A stretch of DNA of 64,000 nt from Microbispora sp. ZYX-F-249 (GTDB lineage Bacteria; Actinomycetota; Actinomycetes; Streptosporangiales; Streptosporangiaceae), in contig NZ_JBDJAW010000021.1 of NCBI RefSeq assembly GCF_039649665.1, positions 62,001-126,000 of the forward strand, given 5' to 3'. The position numbers and the translations under genes were made by a program. The stretch's first letter is position 1. The number at the start of each line of letters is the position of its first letter. Shown here piece by piece: positions 49,824-60,237 of the stretch. Below the pieces are notes generated by a model that saw only the letters and a program-made list of their open reading frames with translations, searched no databases and was not told the DNA's origin.

Positions 49824-49852
49824 GGAAGGCCCGGCGCAGGGCCGGGCCTTCC
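49824..49852. terminator. 12-bp GC-rich hairpin terminator
   Basis: GGAAGGCCCGGC and GCCGGGCCTTCC form a perfect 12-bp stem with a 5-nt loop. It lies 44 bp after the exported peptide stop and 29 bp after the stop of the converging YihY gene, so it serves both. Confidence 0.85.
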
Positions 49853-49880
49853 GGGGCTTTCAATACGACCGAGGGCGGCC

Positions 49881-50885
49881 TCAGGGCGCGTCGGCCTCCT
49901 GGCGCGCTTCGCGCCGTGGCTCGGGCACCTCGCTCAGGCCTTCCTCGGGCTCGGGGTCCTTCGGGGGATCGCGGGGGTCGACGTACGGCTCCGCCGGGGA
50001 CTCGCCGTCCGCGATCCTGCGGCCGCGCTGGAGCTCGGCGTCGAGTTCGGCGCCGCAGAGGATGACGATGTTCGACAGCCACAGCCAGACGAGGAAGACG
50101 ACGACGGCCGCGAGCGTGCCGTACGTCTTGTTGTAGGAGCCGAACCGCGCGACGTACAGCCCGAAGCCGGCGGACACCACGACCCAGGCCACGACGGCGA
50201 ACAGGCTGCCGGGGCTGAGCCACCGCACGCCGGGCTGGCGGACGTTGGGCGCGGCGTAGTAGAGCAGCGTGATCATGCCCGCCGCGAGCAGCACGAGCAC
50301 CGGCCACTTCACGATGCCCCAGACCGTGACCGCCGTCGGCCCGAGGCCGATCAGGTTCCCCGCGATCTCGGCGAGCCGGCCGGTGAAGGTGACGGCGAGC
50401 ACGGCGGCCGCCATCAGGATCACCAGCAGGAGCGTCAGCCCCACCCGGAGCGGAGTCACCTTCCAGAACGGACGGCCCTCGCGGATGTCGAAGATCGCGT
50501 TGGTCGCCCGGATGAACGCGCCCATGTAGCCGGAGGCCGCCCACAGCGCGAGCAGCAGACCCGTGATCGCGAACACCCCGGCGGTGCCCTGGTGCTGCTG
50601 GACGTTGGCGAGGCCGGTCTGCAGCATCTGCTGGACCGGCCCCGGCGTCAACGACTTGATGTTCCCGAGCAGCGGTTCGGTGGCGCTCTGGCCCAGCAGG
50701 CCGAGTATCGACACCAGCACGATCAGCCCGGGGAAGATCGAGAGGACGGCGTAGTACGTCAGCGAGGCCGCCCAATCGGGAACGTTGTCCTCCTTGAACT
50801 CCTTGGCCGTGCGTTTGACGACTCCGATCCAGTCGCGACGCGACAGCCTCTCGAGCGGCCCCTGCTCGTCCTCGGGGTCGGTCAT
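49881..50885 (-). CDS. YihY/virulence factor BrkB family membrane protein
   Basis: 334 residues. VKRTAKEFKEDNVPDWAASLTYYAVLSIFPGLIVLVSILGLLG is the YihY start, with six or so helices including GVFAITGLLLALWAASGYMGAFIRATNAIFDIREGRPFW, LTLLLVILMAAAVLAVTF and SLFAVVAWVVVSAGFGLYV. The C terminus is acidic and Pro-rich. The family function is debated (once called RNase BN). The ATG overlaps the DUF3618 stop (ATGA). YihY-DUF3618-holin-X grouping recurs in actinomycetes, probably an envelope stress unit. Confidence 0.92.
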   Translation of the reverse strand: MTDPEDEQGPLERLSRRDWIGVVKRTAKEFKEDNVPDWAASLTYYAVLSIFPGLIVLVSILGLLGQSATEPLLGNIKSLTPGPVQQMLQTGLANVQQHQGTAGVFAITGLLLALWAASGYMGAFIRATNAIFDIREGRPFWKVTPLRVGLTLLLVILMAAAVLAVTFTGRLAEIAGNLIGLGPTAVTVWGIVKWPVLVLLAAGMITLLYYAAPNVRQPGVRWLSPGSLFAVVAWVVVSAGFGLYVARFGSYNKTYGTLAAVVVFLVWLWLSNIVILCGAELDAELQRGRRIADGESPAEPYVDPRDPPKDPEPEEGLSEVPEPRREARQEADAP

Positions 50886-51784
50886 CGGTGGGCGAACCTC
50901 CGCATGAGCGTGTGACGTGGGTGCGGGAACATCCGGCGGCCGCCGAACATGCGGGTCTTGCCGAACACGCCGCGCATTCCCCTGCCGCCGAAAATGCTCT
51001 TCCGGCCGAACGTGTTCATCGCGCCGAAACCGCGCTTGCGGCCGGGCATGCGCAGCCCGTTGAAGGCGCTCTTCCCGCTGAACGCGCCCTTGCCGCCGAG
51101 CGGGCCAATGCCGCCGGCCCTCTTCTTGGCGCCGAACATCCGGTGTCCGCCGGCCGGCTTGCTCATCTTGCCGGCGGTCCCGAGCATGCCCGTCGCCCGG
51201 CCCGTGCGGCCTCCGCCGAACCCACGCGTCCTCGGCATGCCCTGCTTCTGGAACATGCCGGCCACGCCGGGCCTCGTCGTACGGCCCTGGCTCCGGGTGA
51301 TGACGCGGCGCAGCAGCAGCAGCGCGGTTCCCGCGACTCCGGCGGCGGCGACCAGGCCGGGACGGCGCCTCGCCTGCTCGCTCACCTTGCCGGCGGCTCC
51401 CCGCACCGGCTCCGGCGTGGCCTCGCGCACCCGGCCGGTGACGTCGGCGACCCTGGCCCGCGCGGCGGCGGTGGTCGCGTGCACGCGCTCCTGCGCCCGC
51501 GCCTTCACGTCGGCCTTGGCGGCCAGGGCCTCGATCGTGTCGCCCAGGTGGTCGCGAGTCCGTTCGATCTCCTGGCGGACCTCGGCGATCTCGTCGTGGC
51601 CCTTCTTCTCGTCCTCGCCCTTGGTCTCGGTGTCCCGTGCCGCGGCGACGGGCTCGGGACCGGGCCGCGACTGCCGCACGGCGTTCAGCGACTCCGGCTC
51701 GGTGACCGGCTCGGACACGTCCTGTCTGTGCACACCCACGGCGCCGGCGTTCGGCCGGGCCGCTCCGGGGTCGGTCTCGGTCAT
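50882..51784 (-). CDS. DUF3618 protein with unusual basic Gly/Phe/Met/Arg-rich tail
   Basis: 300 residues. Residues about 60-125 hold the DUF3618 domain (EIAEVRQEIERTRDHLGDTIEALAAKADVKARAQERV), a helical unit, followed by a weak hydrophobic segment (RRPGLVAAAGVAGTALLLLRRV). From about residue 165 to the end the protein is low-complexity and strongly basic: short GxFG/GMxG-like units such as RGFGAMNTFGRKSIFGGRGM recur. DUF3618 proteins usually end soon after the membrane helix, so this tail of about 130 residues is unusual. It may bind nucleic acid or teichoic/phospholipid surfaces, or phase-separate. It overlaps its neighbours by ATGA on both sides. Confidence 0.8.
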   Translation of the reverse strand: MTETDPGAARPNAGAVGVHRQDVSEPVTEPESLNAVRQSRPGPEPVAAARDTETKGEDEKKGHDEIAEVRQEIERTRDHLGDTIEALAAKADVKARAQERVHATTAAARARVADVTGRVREATPEPVRGAAGKVSEQARRRPGLVAAAGVAGTALLLLRRVITRSQGRTTRPGVAGMFQKQGMPRTRGFGGGRTGRATGMLGTAGKMSKPAGGHRMFGAKKRAGGIGPLGGKGAFSGKSAFNGLRMPGRKRGFGAMNTFGRKSIFGGRGMRGVFGKTRMFGGRRMFPHPRHTLMRRFAHR

Positions 51785-52179
51785 CTGCGCGCACTCTCCT
51801 TCATGACGTCGATGTCTGCTTTGAGGCTGCGCATCGCCTCGTCGGGAGTGGGCGGCGCCGCGCGGGACACCTGCTCCTTGCCCACCAGGGCGAGCAGCCC
51901 GGCGAGCGCCAGCAGCGCGGCGCCGATGATCAGGGCGCTGGCCCAGGCGGGCAGCACCAGCGCGAGCGCCAGGATCGCCGTGGCCACGAGGGCTCCCCCG
52001 CCGTAGAACGCGATGAGACCCGCGGCGCCGAGCAGGCCCGCGCCCATACCCGCGCGTTTGCCCTTGCGCGTCATTTCAAGCCGCGCCAGCCGCAGTTCGT
52101 CGCGGATCAACCGGGAGACGTCCTCGGACAGCCGTCGGACGAGTTCGCCCGTGGACAGCGACTCCTTCTGGATGGTCAT
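51781..52179 (-). CDS. Actinobacterial holin-X / phage holin family membrane protein
   Basis: 132 residues. SLSTGELVRRLSEDVSRLIRDELRLARLEMTRKGKRAG is the amphipathic start of Holin-X (DUF1469) proteins, followed by two helices (GLLGAAGLIAFYGGGALVATAILALALVL; SALIIGAALLALAGLLALVG) and a charged tail. Despite the name these are chromosomal membrane proteins of unclear role, usually next to DUF3618 and YihY genes, as here. ATG start; its stop overlaps the DUF3618 start (ATGA). Confidence 0.9.
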   Translation of the reverse strand: MTIQKESLSTGELVRRLSEDVSRLIRDELRLARLEMTRKGKRAGMGAGLLGAAGLIAFYGGGALVATAILALALVLPAWASALIIGAALLALAGLLALVGKEQVSRAAPPTPDEAMRSLKADIDVMKESARR

Positions 52180-52274
52180 GGCCTGCCTCCCTTCCAGGGT
52201 TGGGAAGCGCCTACCCGCAGCCGAGAGCCCTAACCACCGGCCTCGGCGGGCCGAACGGCCAGGCCGTTACAGAT

Positions 52275-52283
52275 GAAAGTTTC
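52275..52283. promoter_or_regulatory. GAAAGTTTC word in the cellulase promoter region
   Basis: Within TGAAAGTTTCA, an 11-bp interrupted palindrome, followed 6 bp later by a weaker GAAATCTC copy. The same word is found upstream of the CBM2 sugar dehydrogenase (21876). It lies about 110 bp before the likely cellulase promoter. Confidence 0.4.
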
Positions 52284-52388
52284 AGTTATGAAATCTCGCC
52301 ACATCTGTCAGGGAGGGGCAAAAGACCAGCAAGGGGCCCCGGCTCACCGCGCGGCGAGGTCACCGGGTGAGGCGTCGGCAACCTGTCA

Positions 52389-52416
52389 TTGACATACGGG
52401 GGGCCCAATCCACAAT
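52389..52416 (+). promoter_or_regulatory. Promoter of the GH48/GH9 cellulase locus (TTGACA, 16 nt, CACAAT)
   Basis: A consensus -35 TTGACA (52389-52394) and CACAAT (52411-52416) are separated by 16 nt. Predicted transcription begins at about 52423, directly at the CebR-type operator. Confidence 0.6.
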
Positions 52417-52423
52417 CCTGTTG

Positions 52424-52437
52424 TGGGAGCGCTCCCA
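52424..52437. promoter_or_regulatory. CebR/CelR operator TGGGAGCGCTCCCA (perfect)
   Basis: This 14-bp palindrome is the established binding site of CebR in Streptomyces and CelR in Thermobifida, repressors released by cello-oligosaccharides. It lies at the predicted transcription start of the GH48 gene. Confidence 0.92.
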
Positions 52438-52527
52438 TCCTACCGGTTCAGATTCACCCTTGCCCGCATCGGCCGTGAAATCCGCTACCTGGGATTTCTT
52501 CATCCGATGCTCCCACCCCCAACCCAC

Positions 52528-52544
52528 TTTGGAGACCCTCCAAA
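52528..52544 (+). promoter_or_regulatory. Hairpin that hides the GH48 ribosome-binding site
   Basis: TTTGGAG and CTCCAAA form a perfect 7-bp stem with loop ACC, ending 1 nt before the ATG. The left arm contains the only GGAG near the start codon, so folding would block ribosome access. Confidence 0.6.
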
Positions 52545-52545
52545 A

Positions 52546-55023
52546 ATGAGAACGAGAGCTCTTAGTACGGGAGCGCTCCCACGATCGCGGAAACCGCTGG
52601 CCCTGCTGGCGGCCGCCACCGTGGGCGGCGGCCTCCTCGTCGGGCTGGCGCAGACTCCCGCGTCCGCCGCCGTGTCCTGCGACGTCCAGTACGCGCTCAA
52701 CTCCTGGGGTTCCGGCTCGGGCGGCTTCACGGCCAGCCTGGACATCAAGAACCTGGGCGACCCGGTCAACAGCTGGACGCTCCGGTTCACCTTCCCCAAC
52801 GGGCAGCGGCTGTCGAACGGCTGGTCGGCCAACTGGAGCCAGAGCGGCACCACCGTCACGGCCACGAACATGTCCTGGAACGGCAACCTCGGCACCGGTG
52901 CGTCGACCAACATCGGGTTCCAGGGAACGTGGACCGGCAGCAACAACAAGCCCGCCTCGTTCTCCATCAACGGGGTGACCTGTGGGGCGGTCGTGAGCCC
53001 CTCCCCGCCCGTGAGCCCGTCGCCGTCCCCATCGCCGTCGCCCTCACCGTCGCCCTCGCCCGTCGTGTCGCCCTCGGCCGACGTGTCGCCGTCGCCCGGC
53101 GTGTCGCCGTCGACGAGCCCCACCCCGGGCACGGACAACCAGTACGTCCAGAACTTCCTGACGATGTACAACAAGATCCACGACCCGGCCAACGGGTACT
53201 TCTCGCCGCAGGGCGTGCCGTACCACTCGGTCGAGACGTTCCTCGTGGAGGCGCCGGACCACGGCCACGAGACCACGTCCGAGGCGTACAGCTACTACCT
53301 GTGGCTGGAAGCCATGTACGGCAAGGTCACCGGTGACTGGTCGAAGTTCAACACGGCGTGGCAGTCGATGGAGAAGTACATCATCCCGTCGCACGCCGAC
53401 CAGCCCACCAACGACAAGTACGACCCGAGCAAGCCGGCGACGTACGCGGGTGAGTGGGACGACATCAGCGGGTACCCGTCGAGGCTCGACAGCAGCGTCA
53501 GCGTCGGCAGCGACCCCATCGCCAACGAGCTGAAGAGCGCCTACGGCACCTCCGACGTCTACGGCATGCACTGGCTGCTGGACGTCGACAACGTCTACGG
53601 CTACGGCCGCTGCGGCGACGGCACCACCAAGCCGGCGTACATCAACACCTACCAGCGCGGCCCCGAGGAGTCGGTCTTCGAGACGATTCCGCAGCCGTCG
53701 TGCGACACCTTCAAGTTCGGCGGCCCGAACGGGTACCTCGACCTGTTCACCGGCGACAGCAACTACGCCAAGCAGTGGAAGTACACCAACGCGCCGGACG
53801 CCGACGCCCGCGCCGTCCAGGCCGCCTACTGGGCGCTGACCTGGGCGACCGAGCAGGGCAAGCAGTCGCAGATCTCCACCTCCGTCGCCAACGCGGCGAA
53901 GATGGGTGACTTCCTGCGCTACGCGATGTACGACAAGTACTTCAAGCAGCCCAACTGCACCAGCACCTCGTGCCCGGCGGGCACCGGCAAGAACTCCTCG
54001 AACTACCTGCTGTCGTGGTACTACGCCTGGGGCGGCGCGACCGACACGTCGGCCGGCTGGGCCTGGCGCATCGGCTCCAGCCACAACCACTCGGGCTACC
54101 AGAACCCGATGGCGGCCTGGGTGCTGTCGAACGTCAACTCGCTGAAGCCCAAGGGTTCGACCGCCGTCACCGACTGGTCGACCAGCCTCACCCGCCAGCT
54201 GCAGTTCTACAAGTGGCTGCAGTCGGCCGAGGGCGGCATCGCCGGCGGCGCGACCAACAGCTGGCAGGGCCACTACGCCAGCCCGCCGTCCGGCCTGCCG
54301 AAGTTCTTCGGCATGGCCTACGACTGGCAGCCGGTCTACCACGACCCGCCGTCCAACCAGTGGTTCGGCTTCCAGGCGTGGTCGATGGAGCGCGTGGCCG
54401 AGCTCTACTACGCCACGGGCAACACCGACGCCAAGGCGATCCTCGACAAGTGGGTCACCTGGGCGCTGTCCGGCACCACGATCAACGCCGACGGCACCTT
54501 CCGGATGCCTTCGACACTGAGGTGGACCGGCCAGCCGGACGCCAGCTTCAGCGGCACCGGCATGCCCCCGGCCAACACCGGCCTCCACGTGACCATCCAG
54601 GACTACACCGACGACGTCGGCGTGGCCGGCTCGTACGCCAAGGTCCTGATGTTCTACGCGGCCAAGTCGGGCAACGCCCAGGCCAAGAGCACGGCGAAGG
54701 CCCTGCTCGACGGCATCTGGAAGAACAACCAGGACGCCAAGGGCGTGTCGGTCAACGAGACCAAGGCCGACTACAACCGCATCGACGACCCGATCTACGT
54801 CCCGTCCGGCTGGACCGGCAAGATGCCGAACGGCGACCCGATCAACAGCAACTCGACCTTCATCTCCATCCGGTCCTTCCTCAAGAACGACCCGGACTGG
54901 CCGAAGGTCCAGTCGTACCTGAACGGCGGATCGGCCCCGGTCTTCCGCTACCACCGCTTCTGGGCGCAGACGGACGTCGCGACCGCGCTCGGACAGTACG
55001 GCCTGCTCTTCCCCAACGGCTGA
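52546..55023 (+). CDS. GH48 cellobiohydrolase (reducing-end acting) with N-terminal CBM2
   Basis: 825 residues. A signal peptide (core [18 protein letters not shown], cut near ASA) is followed by CBM2 (about residues 45-146: [45 protein letters not shown], ending VTC) with surface Trp residues for cellulose. A Ser-Pro linker comes next, then the GH48 domain from about residue 200: [44 protein letters not shown] (catalytic acid Glu region), [17 protein letters not shown] and [21 protein letters not shown]. It cuts cellobiose from reducing ends of crystalline cellulose. One CebR box is at its promoter, a second inside codons 8-12. Confidence 0.96.
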   Translation: MRTRALSTGALPRSRKPLALLAAATVGGGLLVGLAQTPASAAVSCDVQYALNSWGSGSGGFTASLDIKNLGDPVNSWTLRFTFPNGQRLSNGWSANWSQSGTTVTATNMSWNGNLGTGASTNIGFQGTWTGSNNKPASFSINGVTCGAVVSPSPPVSPSPSPSPSPSPSPSPVVSPSADVSPSPGVSPSTSPTPGTDNQYVQNFLTMYNKIHDPANGYFSPQGVPYHSVETFLVEAPDHGHETTSEAYSYYLWLEAMYGKVTGDWSKFNTAWQSMEKYIIPSHADQPTNDKYDPSKPATYAGEWDDISGYPSRLDSSVSVGSDPIANELKSAYGTSDVYGMHWLLDVDNVYGYGRCGDGTTKPAYINTYQRGPEESVFETIPQPSCDTFKFGGPNGYLDLFTGDSNYAKQWKYTNAPDADARAVQAAYWALTWATEQGKQSQISTSVANAAKMGDFLRYAMYDKYFKQPNCTSTSCPAGTGKNSSNYLLSWYYAWGGATDTSAGWAWRIGSSHNHSGYQNPMAAWVLSNVNSLKPKGSTAVTDWSTSLTRQLQFYKWLQSAEGGIAGGATNSWQGHYASPPSGLPKFFGMAYDWQPVYHDPPSNQWFGFQAWSMERVAELYYATGNTDAKAILDKWVTWALSGTTINADGTFRMPSTLRWTGQPDASFSGTGMPPANTGLHVTIQDYTDDVGVAGSYAKVLMFYAAKSGNAQAKSTAKALLDGIWKNNQDAKGVSVNETKADYNRIDDPIYVPSGWTGKMPNGDPINSNSTFISIRSFLKNDPDWPKVQSYLNGGSAPVFRYHRFWAQTDVATALGQYGLLFPNG
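52568..52581. promoter_or_regulatory. Second CebR-type box (CGGGAGCGCTCCCA) inside the GH48 coding region
   Basis: 13 of 14 bases match the CebR site. It spans codons 8-12 of the signal peptide, 144 bp downstream of the first box. It could act as a roadblock or looping partner. Confidence 0.75.
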
Positions 55024-55040
55024 GCGGGTCCCCGTGAGCC

Positions 55041-55075
55041 GGGGTGCGGTGTCGCCTGACCCTTCACCGCACCCC
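55041..55075 (+). terminator. Intergenic hairpin 1 after the GH48 gene
   Basis: GGGGTGCGGTG pairs with CACCGCACCCC (11 bp) around a 13-nt loop holding CGCCTGACCC. There is no U-run. A near-copy with compensating changes follows at 55112-55146. It may end, process or stabilise the transcript. Confidence 0.7.
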
Positions 55076-55081
55076 AAGGAA

Positions 55082-55098
55082 GTGTCCCGGCGGGACAC
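55082..55098 (+). repeat. Intergenic hairpin 2 (GTGTCCC-GGC-GGGACAC)
   Basis: 7-bp perfect stem with a 3-nt loop, between the two related larger hairpins in the GH48-GH9 gap. Confidence 0.6.
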
Positions 55099-55108
55099 GA
55101 CCGAGTAA

Positions 55109-57589
<2,481 letters not shown>

Positions 57590-57689
57590 CCCTCCGCTCC
57601 CGGGCTCGCCCCCAGTCGCCCGCCTTCCCCAGATGGACCCCTCTCTGGGGGAGGCGGGCATCCAAGTAAGCGCCGAGAAAGGGAGATCG

Positions 57690-58091
57690 ATGATCAGAAA
57701 AGCGATCACCGCGGCAGCACTGGTCCTGGCGTCCACCGGGATCGCGGCCGCTCCGGCCGCCGCGGATTCGCTCGGCTGCACGGCGACCTACACGATCACC
57801 ACTGTGTGGGGTGGTTCGCAGAGCCAGGGCGCGCTCGCACAGGTGACCGTGCACAACAGCGGGTCATCGGCGATCAAGGGCTGGCGTGTGTCGTGGCGTT
57901 ACACCGACGGCACCGTCGTCACCCAGGTCGGGGGAGCCGTGTCACTCCCGGTGATCGGCCTGCCGGGCGTCTACGCGTTCGGCAACGAGAGCTACAACGG
58001 CGACATCCCGATAGGCGGCTCGACCGTCTTCGGCCTCATGACCAGCGGGGGCGGCGGCAGAGCTCCCGGCGTGACCTGCACGCCCGCCTGA
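57690..58091 (+). CDS. Stand-alone secreted CBM2-like protein
   Basis: 133 residues. AAAGGGAG precedes the ATG. Signal peptide IRKAITAAALVLASTGIAAAPAAA, then one CBM2-like domain: CTATYTITTVWGGSQSQGALAQVTVHNSGSSAIKGWRVSWRYTDGTVV, ending GVTCTPA, with the end Cys pair. Compared with the GH9 CBM2, the NGQ-W region is changed to TQVGGAVSLPVIGL and one surface Trp is missing, so binding may be altered. No catalytic domain is present. It directly follows GH9 and precedes a strong terminator; it could be a cellulose- or chitin-binding accessory protein. Confidence 0.82.
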   Translation: MIRKAITAAALVLASTGIAAAPAAADSLGCTATYTITTVWGGSQSQGALAQVTVHNSGSSAIKGWRVSWRYTDGTVVTQVGGAVSLPVIGLPGVYAFGNESYNGDIPIGGSTVFGLMTSGGGGRAPGVTCTPA

Positions 58092-58214
58092 CCCGCACGC
58101 GTGGGAGGGCCGGATCCGCCGGCCGCGCACTGACGACTTCCGGCTCCGCGCGGGTCGCCCACAAGACCGCACACTCCCCAGCGGGGCGGGTATGGCCCGC
58201 CTGGGCCGGACACG

Positions 58215-58253
58215 GACGATCCCCCGGGACACACTCCCGGGGGATCGTCTTTT
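58215..58253 (+). terminator. Rho-independent terminator of the cellulase locus
   Basis: GACGATCCCCCGGG and CCCGGGGGATCGTC form a perfect 14-bp stem with a 7-nt loop, followed by TTTT. It is the strongest terminator in the window. Confidence 0.95.
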
Positions 58254-58304
58254 CCCGTTATACGAACCGCACGCGACCGGACGGATCACACGGCGCCATA
58301 CCGA

Positions 58305-58568
58305 TCACCACGACTCGGGAGGCAGGTTCACGTCGCCGACGCGGTCGTAGATGACGGTCTCGTCCGCCAGTCTGACGACCACCACACGGCGGGCGAGCCC
58401 CGCTCTCTCCAGCGCCTTGGCGGACTCCACGGCGTTCTTGGCATAGTGGTAGCGGTCACGGCTACCGGTGAACGGGCTCTCCCTGTCGCACCTGACCTCG
58501 TAGCGGTCATCCGGCCAAGGGTGGGGAAGCCCGTCAGTACTGCGGCGCTCGGTAGCGGTCGCGGTCAT
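58305..58568 (-). CDS. Small hypothetical protein (87 aa)
   Basis: 87 residues with AGAGG before the ATG. RYEVRCDRESPFTGSRDRYHYAKNAVESAKALERAGLARRVVVVRLADETVIYDRVGD is a compact alpha/beta-like unit with no membrane segment; it ends LPPESW. It is not recognised as a named family, although short proteins of this type are common in actinomycetes. It faces the cellulase terminator and lies downstream of the two-component genes but with a 133-bp gap, so it probably has its own promoter. Confidence 0.6.
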   Translation of the reverse strand: MTATATERRSTDGLPHPWPDDRYEVRCDRESPFTGSRDRYHYAKNAVESAKALERAGLARRVVVVRLADETVIYDRVGDVNLPPESW

Positions 58569-58701
58569 TGCACACCTCTCTTGTCGCGGAGGGACCTCCG
58601 CTCAGAAAGACCCCCCTGCCCCCCCAACGTCTAAGTATTCCTCATATGCAACATTTGTTTCACGGCACCCCCTCGAACAGAGGGCCGAGGACAGCACGAT
58701 G

Positions 58702-60222
58702 TCACGCGAGGGGCAGCATGACGCGGAACGCCGTGCGGCCGGGCCGGCTCTCCAGGTCGACGGTGCCGCCGTGGGCCGCCACCACCGCCCTGACGATCGC
58801 GAGCCCCAGGCCGCTGCCGCCCGAGGCGCGGGCACGGGCCTTGTCGGCGCGGACGAACCGTTCGAAGATCTCGCCCTGCAGGTCCTCGGGAATGCCGGGG
58901 CCGTCGTCGGTCACGGTCAGCTCGACCCCGTCCGGCCCCGGGAGACGCAAGGCGACGGTGACGGTCGTACCGGGCGGGGTGTGCGCGCGGGCGTTGCCCA
59001 GCAGGTTGGCCACCACCTGGTGGAGCCGGTCGGGGTCCCCGGGCACGATGACGGGCTCCTCCGGCAGGTCGAGCCGCCAGCGGTGGTCGGGCCCGTAGGC
59101 GCGGGCGTCGCCGGTGGCGTCGATGGCCAGGCGGGTCAGGTCGACCTCCTCGCGCGCCAGCGGGCGGCCGGCGTCGAGCCGGGTCAGCAGCAGCAGATCG
59201 TCCACGAGCGTGCCCATGCGGGCCGACTCGGCGTCGATGCGTTCCAGGGCGTGCCGTACGGCGTCGGGGACGGCCGCCTCGTCGCGGCGGGCGAGCTGGA
59301 CGTGGGCGCGGACGGTGGCGAGCGGGGTGCGCAGCTCGTGGCTGGCGTCGCCGGCGAAGGTGCGCATCCGCTGCTCGCTGGCATGGCGGTGGGCGAGGGC
59401 CCGCCCCACGTGGCCGAGCATGCGGTTGAACGCCTCCCCCACCTGGCCGATCTCGGTGCGGGGGTCCTCGTCGGGCACCCCGTCGGGCAACGCGACCTCG
59501 CCGTCGGCCAGCGGCAGGCGGGCCACGCGCCGGGCCGTGGCCGCGACCCGGTCCAGCGGGCGCAGCGACAGCCTCACCCACACGGCCCCGGCGATCCCGG
59601 TCACGAGCACGACGACGGCGAACACCCCGATCTCGGCCATCTGCAGGCGCCGGACGGTGACCCGCACGTCCTTCAGCGGCAGGCCGGTGACGAGCACCTC
59701 CCCCTCGTCGTTGCCGACGGCCATGACCCGATAGTGGCCGAGGCCTCCCGAGGACAGGTCCATCGTGCGCCCGAGCCCGTCGGCGGGCACGGCGGCCAGC
59801 GACCTCTCGTCCGCGGCCGACAGGACCGGGTCGGCCCCGCCCACGACCGCCGGCGCCCCCACCCGGCCGTCCCGCACGAGCACGCCCAGCGTGCCGGGCG
59901 CCTGCCCGCGCGAGTCCCCGCGCTCGCCGTACGGGTTGCGCGGGTATCCGTGCTCGTGCTCCTCGCGTTCCTCGTGGGCCAGGCTCTCCGCGAACCGCCC
60001 GGCCGTCATCGACAGCTGCTGGTCGAGTCGTTCCACCATGAACCGTTCGAGCAGGAGGGACGAGGCGGCCCCCGCCGCGGCGCAGGCGAGCACGAGCAGC
60101 ACCAGTGTGCCCACCACCAGGCGGGCCCGCAGCGTGTGCGGCATCAGGTGGAGGCGGCGCGTACGCGGCGTCCCCGGCCGCGGCGGCCCTGTCACGCCGG
60201 CCCTGTCACGACGGCCTGTCAC
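58702..60222 (-). CDS. Sensor histidine kinase (HAMP, HisKA, HATPase)
   Basis: 506 residues from the most upstream GTG, or 480 from the ATG at 60144; four GTGACAGG repeats at the junction make the start uncertain. TM1 is LRARLVVGTLVLLVLACAAAGA; an extracytoplasmic sensor of about 140 residues contains the charged HEEREEHEHGYPRNPYGERG. TM2 is IGVFAVVVLVTGIAGAVWV, then HAMP, DASHELRTPLATVRAHVQLAR (phospho-His), NLLGNARAHTPPGT, DDGPGIPEDL and GGSGLGLAIVRAV. The His/Glu-rich loop could bind metal. It is cotranscribed with the OmpR-type regulator just upstream and likely controls the divergent ferric-reductase operon. Confidence 0.92.
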   Translation of the reverse strand: MTGRRDRAGVTGPPRPGTPRTRRLHLMPHTLRARLVVGTLVLLVLACAAAGAASSLLLERFMVERLDQQLSMTAGRFAESLAHEEREEHEHGYPRNPYGERGDSRGQAPGTLGVLVRDGRVGAPAVVGGADPVLSAADERSLAAVPADGLGRTMDLSSGGLGHYRVMAVGNDEGEVLVTGLPLKDVRVTVRRLQMAEIGVFAVVVLVTGIAGAVWVRLSLRPLDRVAATARRVARLPLADGEVALPDGVPDEDPRTEIGQVGEAFNRMLGHVGRALAHRHASEQRMRTFAGDASHELRTPLATVRAHVQLARRDEAAVPDAVRHALERIDAESARMGTLVDDLLLLTRLDAGRPLAREEVDLTRLAIDATGDARAYGPDHRWRLDLPEEPVIVPGDPDRLHQVVANLLGNARAHTPPGTTVTVALRLPGPDGVELTVTDDGPGIPEDLQGEIFERFVRADKARARASGGSGLGLAIVRAVVAAHGGTVDLESRPGRTAFRVMLPLA

Positions 60223-60237
60223 GACGGCCCTGTCACG
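60182..60237. repeat. Four 13-14-bp tandem repeats (GTGACAGGGCCGTC on the minus strand) at the regulator/kinase junction
   Basis: The repeats run from the regulator stop codon into the first kinase codons. Each contains GTGA, so each copy offers a GTG start or TGA stop. They could tune translational coupling and are prone to slippage. Confidence 0.75.

Noticed and set aside
51781-52179. Prophage holin
   Set aside because: No other phage genes nearby; the protein is the chromosomal Holin-X type that travels with DUF3618 and YihY.
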